A stretch of 64,000 nt of DNA, taken from Pomphorhynchus laevis (Eukaryota > Acanthocephala > Palaeacanthocephala > Echinorhynchida > Pomphorhynchidae). The notes beneath the pieces are model-generated. The model searched no databases. It was not told the origin of the DNA and was given only the letters and a program-made list of their open reading frames with translations. Positions within the stretch are counted from its first letter, which is position 1. Every line of letters starts with the position of its first letter. Below, piece by piece: positions 55,481 through 64,000 of the stretch. The DNA is taken from the NCBI GenBank assembly GCA_012934845.2, contig WNNJ02002737.1, positions 1-64,000 on the forward strand, written 5' to 3'. The position numbers were made by a program, and so were the translations under genes.

Positions 55481-55889
55481 TGTACAGGACGATACATTGA
55501 TACGAGATACAATTATAGACAGGTAATCTTATCCTCAAATTCGTCAGATGGAAACTGGAGATGCCGATAAAGAGAAAGCACATGAGATGTTTCAAGTCAA
55601 TTAAATTTTCGCACGAACAAGGCTTATTATTTTTAACCAGTCAATTTGAATTAACAAACTCTGTGGTAAATGCCATACAAGGTTTTCCATTTTAAATACA
55701 AAAGAAAACTAGCATAAATTATTAACACAGTTCCGACCTCTGCCCAACTCGATACGTTTTATGCTGTATAAACTCAAATAAAGGGGAATTCATAAATGTA
55801 TGCAGTTCAAACGTTTTTGTATCGAATCAATGATCTTGTAATATGCTCAAAAACTATCATACCCGTCGAGGCCTTTGTTAGATAACTTA

Positions 55890-57480
55890 AGCGTATATGT
55901 CCACGTGTATCGACATATTTACCATGTGTTGGTTGATACTGACAGTACTGCAAACATGGCAAATCTTCAAGTCGCTAATAGTGGATAATTCCGTTCCGAT
56001 TGTGGTGCTTAAAGATTTCAACAATGACAAATAGTAGTTATAATATATATAATTGACCGCTCTCAAAAATAACCAATGCATATATGCCAAAATTCTTCGT
56101 TATGCCGAATCTCTGTACTTAGATCATTTTGGGTCAGCCATTTATTCAATGTCATTCATCTATTGAAATTAAAACAAATAATAGTACATCTAATCCATTG
56201 GTACTTGCTAAGCTTACATATCGATGCATGCCGATCCACCTATACTCTTACGAACTAAAAAGGCGACTTAGAATCATCACGCCGATTTAAATATGACGAA
56301 CCTTTTTTCAAATCCAAAGTCTAGAGAATGTTAAACGAAGGTATTATCCAACCTAGAGTTTTGTTGTGGCGAACTTAAGTCCATGCTATGAAGAATGACA
56401 AATAGTGTATGGTTGACGATTATACTCAAACCTATTATGAATGCATATCTTCCCGCTTATCGACTTGTCTATTAATAAAATTAGCCAACACAAAATCTTT
56501 AGTCATTTTTATTGGTCAAACTGCGAGTTATCAACTAACGATTCGCAAACAAGATTTAAATTAACTCGGTTAAAAGCGGACAATCGATTATATCAATTTT
56601 ACCTTATTTCATTCGGTCTTACCAACGTTGTGGCTGCATTTCAGCGGATGAAGGATAATATTATTCAATCGAAGAATCTACTCTATACATTTAGACGACA
56701 TTGTATTATGTCGACGATATAATGAAGAACATACCTAACAGGTTGCGAGATTTAAAAATGTTGTGAAGTATAATTTAAATTTCACAAATCCGGACTGGGT
56801 TTGTTCGAAATTCGTATATTTAGATATAAAAATTTAATCTTAAAAAATAAAATTTCAGATTCTGATCGAACGAATCTTTACAGGAACCAAATTTTTATGT
56901 TAGACGATAACGTGTCCTCATATAAATATCTGTACTGCGATTTATTTTCCTTTTGGTTCTGAAGCATTAAGTGCGCTTAACCAACTCAATGAAATGATAA
57001 TACATGCTCCCCTAAATGCTATCGATTTCAGCAAAGGCTTCTTTGCCGAAACGAAGCCATAATCGCATAATTGACACCGTATTATTTCAAAACCAAAAGC
57101 CTGTGGCCTAATATTCAAAATCTTAATCATTCCTGAAGGAAGTGATAGCAATCGTATACTCATTAAAACATTGGAGACATTATTTGCTTGGCAGGAAATT
57201 CCAAGTTATTACATACCAACGATAAATCTTATTCATATTTAATAAGAAACAATATTACTATCAACAATGCCAGAATTGATTGTTGGCGTTTAAAAACAAC
57301 AGAATTTGATTTTAACTTGCAATATCGCCCATGAAGAAATAACACTGTCCCGATTCTATTTCATGAGATGTATGCTCTATATAGCACATTTAATCTTTGT
57401 GATATTGAAAAAATTCTTCGAGACCTTGCACTTCTAAGAATCCTTCGCCTACGTATTAGTATTCTATAAAGAAAATATAT
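55890..57480 (+). mobile_element. Ty3/Gypsy-type LTR retrotransposon fossil (pol)
   Basis: Parts in order: a protease-like segment near 55900-55985, an RT region about 56270-56730, and an RNase H region about 57170-57360. Family resemblance is to Ty3/Gypsy pol. The copy is heavily decayed with many breaks, no LTRs were found, and it looks old. Confidence 0.65.
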
Positions 57481-58340
57481 ATGCATTTTTTTCACTTCAA
57501 TATTATGCTACCATACTAGGTTGTATACTGACCGATCACGTGCACAGCGATTTCGCAAGCATGTTCAAACAGAGCGTGATAGCTCATTTATAAAAGTTGA
57601 TAAACAAGAACATATCATTATGATTTTAAACATTCTTTATACTCCATTTTGATAAGGTCTAGAGGTCATTATAAAACGCGTGTATTTGTATTTAATATTA
57701 TTTTTATAATTAAGTATAACTAATTTAATATTATTTATAAATTTATGTTTTATCGTTTATTATTAGGTAAGGTTTTTCGTGTATTTGTATTTTAAAATAT
57801 TAATTTTTATTCCAATAAAATAATATTTATTTACGATTATTTATAAATTTATTTTTAATTCGTGTTTTATCGTACACTATTCTTGTTAATTATGTTTCTT
57901 TCGGGTATTTGTATTTAATATTATTTATTTTTATTATAATTAAATATTATTCAATTTTTATTTATAAATTTATTTTTAATTCGTGTTTATCATGTATCAT
58001 TTGCTATTTTAGCTTTATGTTTGATGTTAAACTGCAAGATAGTCGCAATTCCGAGCATAGCTATAATAATCACTTCTAAATGGACTTTCATTTTATTCAC
58101 TGATTAGGTCCAAAGTACCTTTTCACTAGTGCACCTGATCACGTCGACAATGATCATTGTTCATAAATTAATAGTGTTTAAAGTTTGATAGTTGCGCTTT
58201 AAGCATACGCTTATACGTCATTGTTGTGATTCATGCTTGTAAAATATTTGGTATCTCATATCCTGTTATCATTTAAAATTCTGTTCGCGAAAAATCTTTC
58301 ACATCACTTATTCGTTTTATAAATTCAAATCACAGTTAAG
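57481..58340. other. AT-rich intergenic DNA
   Basis: Three imperfect ~120-bp repeats of a GTATTTGTATTTAATATTAT-type unit at about 57680-58000. A minus-strand ATG at about 58090 opens a hydrophobic MKVHLEVIIIAMLGIATIL that could be a signal peptide exon. Unproven. Confidence 0.4.
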
Positions 58341-58348
58341 TTTATAAG

Positions 58349-58374
58349 ATGGATCTGATTGAAGCCATCCACCG
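58349..58374 (+). CDS. Possible first coding exon (9 codons)
   Basis: ATG GAT CTG and on, encoding MDLIEAIH and a split Arg, ends at a consensus donor (GTAAGT). An acceptor (TTGTTGACAG) with a compatible short exon follows near 58787. Support is splice-site quality only. Confidence 0.25.
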
Positions 58375-59494
58375 GTAAGTTAGTTCTGCGACTGATATTA
58401 ACCCATCAGTTATTCAGCCGTTTAACAAAACAAAGCATTGATCATACCACAGACATAGATGCATCTCTAGTAATTTGTTTCTACTTTAGCCACAACTGGG
58501 TTGACCACAAGCTTTGTAAAATGCTATAAATTATTATTTAAATGTAAATTAAAAAAAAATTAAATACAAATTTAAATTTGGTGCTTTTAAAAGTGGCACT
58601 TCAATTTTTATATTCTATAAATTGTAGGACTCATGTAATAAATGGTTAAATATTTTTATTATTTTTTAATATTTCACAACTTCACAACAAAACTGTTGGC
58701 GTCTAGATAAGTTTATACCTTCCTTAGAATGCCGAGACATTTTAGGTGTTATCATTTTATTGAATATGTTATGCTAAGGTTGTTGACAGCCGATATGACC
58801 CATGTCGGCTGGTAATTTAAATAGCATTCCTTTTTTGCATTCTTGTTTCTATTGAAAATAGTTCTGTCCTTGCTACTATTAATAATAGACAGCGAACTCA
58901 TTAACGACTTCGAAAATAGTTGCTTCACAATCGGTTCCCATTTAATAGATGTTGCTTATGGGGCTATGTCAATGACTGCTCGCTATTCTGATGGAACTTG
59001 CTATTTAGAGATGACTTGTCGAAAGGGTTCTACTTAGTAATAAACACGTCCTTAAATAAGGACGTGTACACGTTGTCTTGTGTCTTGTCAGTGAACGATG
59101 GTCACGTTAACCTCATATTTCATTGTCCCTACAATAATGTTTGGAGCATATTGTTTGCGATAAAATTCGAAAGATATCTATCATTCATTTTTATAAGCAT
59201 GTTATATTAAGTTTTAATGACTATGACCACTATTAATTTGACATTTAATATTACTTTATTAATACAGACAATTAAATGGGCACATACAATAGCATCAATG
59301 ATTCCAGTCTTTGTGATTTGTAAATAAAGTCTTCTGAACTAAGCAAAATTTTCAGCATTTAGAACAATTGTATCCAATCCTTTTAGAATCCCGACCACAC
59401 GCGAACTTAAGTTAAATTAAAGTAAATTCTCTATAGGATTGTTCTCTATAATTTTTCTTCAAAATCAAACTATGCCCAAGTAATGAACTATTTC

Positions 59495-59698
59495 TCAATT
59501 GGAATAAACTATCGAGTACTTGTGACTGTTCTCTTGTAGACCTCTATGCCATTTTGATATCGGTACAAGTAAGATAATGCTGAACAGAAGCATCATGAAG
59601 ACAATAACACGATTTTCATAAGGTAGACTACGAACAAGAGGGACAAGTTCTGTTGCCTTACCTAATACTGTTTCCAACCGCTGTCTCATATTTACAGA
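59495..59698 (-). CDS. Terminal exon with a C-terminal membrane anchor, unrecognised gene
   Basis: After the acceptor TTTTCTAG the minus strand reads 67 codons: SVNMRQRLETVLGKATELVP, then LPYENR, then the hydrophobic span VIVFMMLLFSIILLVPI, then KWHRGLQENSHKYS. Probably a tail-anchored or single-pass membrane protein with a short polar tail. No upstream exon was found and the 59762 duplication begins just beyond. Confidence 0.45.
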   Translation of the reverse strand, partial: SVNMRQRLETVLGKATELVPLVRSLPYENRVIVFMMLLFSIILLVPISKWHRGLQENSHKYSIVYSN

Positions 59699-59761
59699 CT
59701 AGAAAATCAGTATATGATGCATATAAAATAATACTTATATATGTGTGTATTTACGCATATG

Positions 59762-60691
59762 CGTCGAATTAAATCAACCACGCGAAGAGCCTTTGAACAT
59801 GCATTATCAGTGTTATTTAACTCATAGATCGCAGAACACTATTACACCTACATCTTTGAACTTATTTACATTACAATATGTGTTTTTAATCATATAGGAT
59901 TTTCTGTATCACATCCGTTAACTGAGTCTACGTATTTATTAATTATAAATTAAGAATAATGCAAAATAAAATTCAAATAATTAAACAATAAGTAACTGTA
60001 AATAATAAACAATTGTTTTAAGATTTTTATAATTTAAATCAAGTTAAAATAAAAAATTGAAATTTGAAAAGTCATTTTTATGAATTGACTAATAAATAAC
60101 AGTCGTTCTATCAGAATAAGGATTAGAACATGACTTTTGATTAACTTTTATATTTCGATTCATCAGTATTTAATAAGCCATCGGAAGACTTTGACAGATT
60201 ATGTGCATTACCTTAATTGCACAAGAAAAAATGCCTGTATCAGTTTAATTAAAATATAGTTATGTCATTTAAATTAATTGTGATGACTGTGCAATTAATT
60301 ATTTAGTCAATTAATTATAATTAATCATGAAAATATTTATTTGTTTCTTATAATTATTATAATCATCCGTAGTTCCTGATTATGAAAATAGCATCCATAG
60401 AAATATTGAACTGAAGCTATTTTATCGAATAAATTGTCGTTTCTTTGGTTCCATTCTATTGGAATTTATATTAATTATATCAAATTAAAAATAAAAATTT
60501 AAAATAAAAGTTAATTTTTATGAATTGAATAATAAATAACAGACGAAGTATAATAAGAATTAGTGGCCATCAGGAGGAACTGCAATGCTATCAGGTTTCG
60601 AACCTTATTCCCTGACACTTCTTAGAGGCAGACCGAGTAAACGCTAATGGCATTTTTCCTTTGATGAAATTTGATTATTTAGTGTATCTTA
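59762..60691. repeat. 930-bp segmental duplication, copy 2
   Basis: Same orientation as copy 1 at 50778. Right after it, about 60691-60752, a ~60-bp piece (ATGAAAATAGCATCCATAGA) repeats from inside the copy itself (about 60380-60440). Confidence 0.95.
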
Positions 60692-60779
60692 TGAAAATAG
60701 CATCCATAGAAATATTGAACTGAAGCTTTTTTTATCGAATAAATTGTCGTTATATTAATAATTATTATATTAATTAATT

Positions 60780-60985
60780 ATATAAATTAATATAATTAAT
60801 TAATAAGTATTTAATATAATTATATCAAATTAAAAATAAAAAATTGAAATTAAAAATAAAAGTTAATTTTTATGAATTGACTAATAACTAACGGACGTTG
60901 TATCACAATTGGGATTAGAGGTCATCAGGAGGTACTGCTATGCTATCAGTTTTCAGCCCCTATTCCTCGACCCAATATGTATGTA
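60780..60985 (-). mobile_element. PLE 3'-tail copy
   Basis: GAATTGACTAATAACTAACG, GGTCATCAGGAGGTACTGC, CAGTTTTCAGCCCC. The outer end is replaced by TTAATTAAT repeats. Confidence 0.75.
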
Positions 60986-61160
60986 TTGTATAGCTCCGAT
61001 ATGTATGTCTTAGTGCTAGTATGTTTTAGCACCAATACACATTGTGTACATTTTTAAGTATCAAAGCGAGACCATGTTTCAACACACCAAGATACCATCA
61101 TATCTAGGTCCGATTGCAAAGCGACATAATCGACTGTTTAAGATATGCCCCTCTATATTT

Positions 61161-61790
61161 TTAGACCGTAGTCATATAACAAGTTTTTGATGCTGAAAGA
61201 CTATGTAACTCATTAATATAAATATTAATATTAAAGAGAATTAGATGTAGAACGGATCCCTGTAGAACAACACGCGAATTACCTTTCTTGAACATTGGGC
61301 ATATCACTGATTTCTTCCAGTCGCTAGGAATATATGATAAATTAAGAAACTTCAAATATATTATACAGTGGAAATGTAAGTACTTCGGATAGTCGACTAA
61401 TAAGTATAGAAGGTATATCATCAAAGCTGCGTGATAATTTCCGCAATTGATTAAGCTTAACAAACACATAATCAAAACTTAATATATTCGGATATCCTGA
61501 AATAATCGTGTTGTATGTAGATATTGTTCTCCATATTGGATTTACCAAAGGGTTTAAGTAAAACACCTTGAGCCACATAAATATTTAAATGATTCGCAGA
61601 TGTATTTGCAATTTGACTATTGTCGGTACCATCGCTACCGATAAGATAAGTTATCTTTAACAAACTTATAAATGAAATTACGATCTTCTCTAATTGTTTT
61701 AGCAGATCAGCTTTGAAATGTTTTTTCAAGGATGTTACATAGTTACGATGGTTTTGGTAACAAGTTAAGTATTTCTCCATGCTTAAATGA
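61161..61790 (-). mobile_element. CR1/Jockey-like LINE RT fragment
   Basis: Frames read YIPSDWKKSVICPMFKKGNS (RT motif: WKxAxVxPIFKKG) and RVVLQGSVLHLILFNINIYI (PQGSVLGPLLFxIYIND). Broken by several frame changes with an internal deletion. A distinct LINE from the 44-kb family. Confidence 0.7.
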
Positions 61791-62040
61791 TTAATACAAT
61801 TTGTTCCTTAACTTTAGAGCGTTACTTAATTGTTTATTAATCCAAGGTGCCTTAGTATGTTTGGCAAGGATGCATTTGACAGGTGAATATCGTTTCATTA
61901 TATGATTTAAAGTATCTTTATAATTTAGCCACGCATTTTCTACATCGACAACATATAGATTCTTGTCAATTTATACTACCTAGGATACTTTTCAAATAAC
62001 TAAAATTTATCATATAATGATTTATTGTTCGCTTTCAATA

Positions 62041-62271
62041 TCAATAGCTTTCGCTAAAACATACCATAATTAACATCAAGATCCAGCATAATGGTACATA
62101 GTCACTTGCTCCGATCGGCTTACAAAAATTACATCGACGAATTAGTCTAGGTCTATTAGGATTAGGCTTACCAAGACGAAACATAGTATCCACTCTAATA
62201 TTGTCTCTGTCATCCGTCTTTGCAAACCAGGCACATATCCATGTACCGACGGGTCCATGTGACGGTCTCAA
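62041..62271 (-). mobile_element. LINE ORF1-like fragment
   Basis: VDTMFRLGKPNPNRPRLIR recalls the RLGKxNxxRPRPL motif of LINE ORF1 proteins. It lies next to two RT fragments of the same strand but out of element order. Confidence 0.5.
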
Positions 62272-62274
62272 GTC

Positions 62275-62560
62275 CTAGTAATCTCAGTATGTCTTCATAA
62301 GGCAGCGACGCCAACTTTGGTGCTAGTTTTGTTGACCTGTGAATTACCCTCTCTGATTTCTTATGTTCATGCACAGTACGTGGGTATATAACCGGAGCTG
62401 CATATAAAAGTCTACTCTATACGTGAGCTAAAATCAGAGGCCGAAGGGCAGTCGGATTAACGCGAACAAGCGCGCGTCGAATCATACCTATCATTTTATT
62501 GGAGTTGGCACAGGCTTGCCTAGTGTGCTTTTTGGTTGCTAAATTAGCGTTAGCAAACAT
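62275..62560 (-). mobile_element. CR1-like LINE RT C-terminal fragment
   Basis: Reads MIGMIRRALVRVNPTALRPL, RLLYAAPVIYPRT, then STKLAPK and LPYEDILRLLGLET. LGMIRRxF, LEYAAPVWxP and LPYEERLxxLGL are the known C-terminal markers. Confidence 0.7.
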
Positions 62561-63063
62561 TTTATACTCATTGACGATTTCAATTTACCAAAATCAAACC
62601 AGCCAGAATCTCTTTTTACTGAAGGTAGCATTGATGAAAAGGATTTATCTGAATTCCTAGTCGCGTCGAATTATACCTATCATTTTATTGGAGTTGGCAC
62701 AAGCTTGCCCCGTGTGCTTTTTGGTTGCTAAATTAGCGTTAGCAAACATTTTATACTCGTTGGCGATTTCAATTTACCAAAATCAAACTGGTCAGAATCT
62801 CACTTTACATAGGGTAGCATTGATGAAAAGGATTTATCCGAATTCCTAGTTGCTGAACTGCTTCTAATTCAGCATATATGCAAACCTACATGTAGTTCAT
62901 CAAGGCCGGGGTCCATTCTCGATTTAGCATTCACCAAACGTATGACTGACATAGAAAGAGTTAGTTATCTGCCACCTATCGGTAGCAGTGATCATTGTGT
63001 ACTCGCTTTAGAGTCTACTCCAAGTATTCGTTTCTGTAACAATTATGAGAAAGTATTTAAGCG
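62490..63063 (+). mobile_element. LINE endonuclease fragment, partly duplicated
   Basis: IDDFNLPKSNQPES and GSIDEKDLSEFLV near 62560-62655 recur as VGDFNLPKSNWSES/GSIDEKDLSEFLVAELLLI at 62750-62860. PGSILDLAFTKRM and IGSSDHCVLALE follow, the GDFN and SDH catalytic blocks of AP endonucleases. A ~180-bp tandem duplication (from about 62490 and 62680) created the repeat. In opposite orientation to the RT pieces at 61.2-62.5 kb. Confidence 0.75.
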
Positions 63064-63428
63064 TTAATAATCGAAGGTCAAAACTGAAGAAATTTTAAAT
63101 TTTACTCAGCTTCATATACTTCGCGTGATAGGTAAAGATAAGGAACTACTTAATCAGATTTTGGATTATTTAATGAATATTTCAGAAATATTTGCAATAA
63201 CACGTGCAATTTCTTCACAATAGAAATTTCCTGCTTAGTTTGATAAAGATCTTAAGCTTATATTGAAAACTCGTAATCACTTTTGGCGCATGTCACGTCC
63301 AGATTCGAATATAATTCCTCGTTATAGACCAATACGAAACATGTACAAGACTAAAACTAAGAAAGCGGAATGAATTCGCAGCAGTTATTGCGATTAAGGC
63401 TTATGAACAGCCTAAACAGATTGGAAAT

Positions 63429-64000
63429 ATGTTCGCCGCAATAGAACTATTCCTTCTCAAGGAATATTTCTACAGAACCCCACCTCACTCCTCTTCGTCT
63501 CAAGGACTCTTGACTTTAGTTAAGTCCTCGTTAAGATCCTCCATCTTATTAAACTATTCATGTCCAGCCATGTCTTGTTTAGTAGTTTCACTCAGTAAGA
63601 ACGGTAAACGCCTCAGTCTAGCCAATGTCTACATCCGACCAGGGGAAATTCACAAGAACCGTGACCTCCTGAATAGTATTATTGACACCGGTTATGACAT
63701 GATACTTAGGGATTTTAACGACAGAACTAGTCGTTGAATCAATGCAGCACTTCGCAGAGCTAGGAACGGTTATCATATTCACAAACCCCCATCCGCTTCC
63801 TTTAAGCAGTTCCTAGCGAAACTGCTTAACCTCCCTAATCTCTCTGTTTCCGCCAGACAGGCTCTCTCGAATGAATACTGGAGCACTAGATATAGGTTCC
63901 AGCTAAGTAGGGATAGGACGAGTATTGCTCGTCTTAATCCTTCGCAGTCTTCCTTTTGGAAGATTTTCAAGAAGGAGAAGTTTGTTTGCTGGAAGGAAAG
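63429..64000 (+). mobile_element. Second copy of the 44-kb LINE family, internally deleted, cut by the window edge
   Basis: TPPHSSSSQGLLTLVKSSLR, LANVYIRPGEIHKNRDLL and FNDRTSR match the ORF2 endonuclease. At about 63795 it jumps to LAKLLNLPNLSVSARQALSN and FWKIFKKEKFVCWK, so the end of the endonuclease and the following linker are missing. Carries frame breaks and begins mid-endonuclease. Confidence 0.85.

Noticed and set aside
58843-59210. Two overlapping frames with a hydrophobic start and Cys (FENSCFTIGSHLIDVAYG).
   Set aside because: No ATG start and no phase-compatible joining to the candidate exon at 58349. Cannot be called a gene.
1-64000. CRISPR arrays, bacterial operons or phage modules.
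   Set aside because: The introns, poly(A)-type signals and eukaryotic retroelements mark this as animal nuclear DNA. The tandem repeats have ~120-385 bp units without spacers.

Overview
The window looks like nuclear DNA of an invertebrate animal. It is strongly AT-rich, genes are split by GT-AG introns (some only 44-53 bp), and it carries Penelope-like elements (PLEs), several LINE types, tRNA-derived SINEs, fold-back elements and a Ty3/Gypsy fossil. No operons, ribosome binding sites or CRISPR arrays are present. The phylum cannot be fixed from the sequence alone. Very short introns and abundant PLEs would fit several compact, AT-rich invertebrate groups.

Layout. 0.3-1.6 kb: a small hairpin element and two LINE fragments. 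1.7-4.2 kb: a single-exon 837-residue protein of unknown function (+). 4.9-6.2 kb: a fold-back element holding a PLE reverse-transcriptase piece, and a two-copy tandem repeat. 7.6-26.8 kb: the main host gene, a class-V (cysteine-desulfurase-like) PLP aminotransferase on the minus strand. I assembled it from 15 coding exons with consistent phases (693 codons, last exon not found). Its introns hold retroelement pieces at 9.6-11.3, 20.4-22.5, 24.0-24.8 and 26.1-26.4 kb, a broken ankyrin-like ORF at 17.2 kb, and repeats. 27-32 kb: fold-back elements with hammerhead-ribozyme-like boxes and two tandem arrays of a structured repeat. 33-34 kb: a dimeric tandem repeat. 35-37.6 kb: a terminal exon, a hAT-like transposase remnant and a three-exon 125-aa gene (-). 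37.9-42.5 kb: a broken LINE with a restriction-like endonuclease domain, then PLE RT and PLE-associated repeats. 44.18-48.09 kb: a whole-looking two-ORF LINE with a 12-bp target-site duplication and a TAA-type tail. 48-54 kb: duplicated segments studded with PLE 3' tails, plus two SINEs. 55.9-57.5 kb: Gypsy fossil. 58-60.7 kb: possible host exons and a 930-bp duplicate of the 50.8 kb segment. 61-64 kb: nested LINE fragments, ending in a second copy of the 44 kb LINE family cut by the window edge.

The strongest candidate for something new is a structured repeat of roughly 80-105 nt found in about nine copies (8.7, 29.4, 29.8, 30.1, 30.4, 30.8, 31.4, 40.9 and 42.3 kb). It has a GAAAC core, a GUC after a long hairpin, and a closing stem, and its stems keep pairing while their sequence changes. 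It resembles half of a hammerhead ribozyme but lacks the CUGAUGA box in the expected place. Four copies form a ~355-bp tandem array reminiscent of animal retrozymes. A second theme is the 3' tail of an apparently endonuclease-less PLE, scattered more than 15 times.
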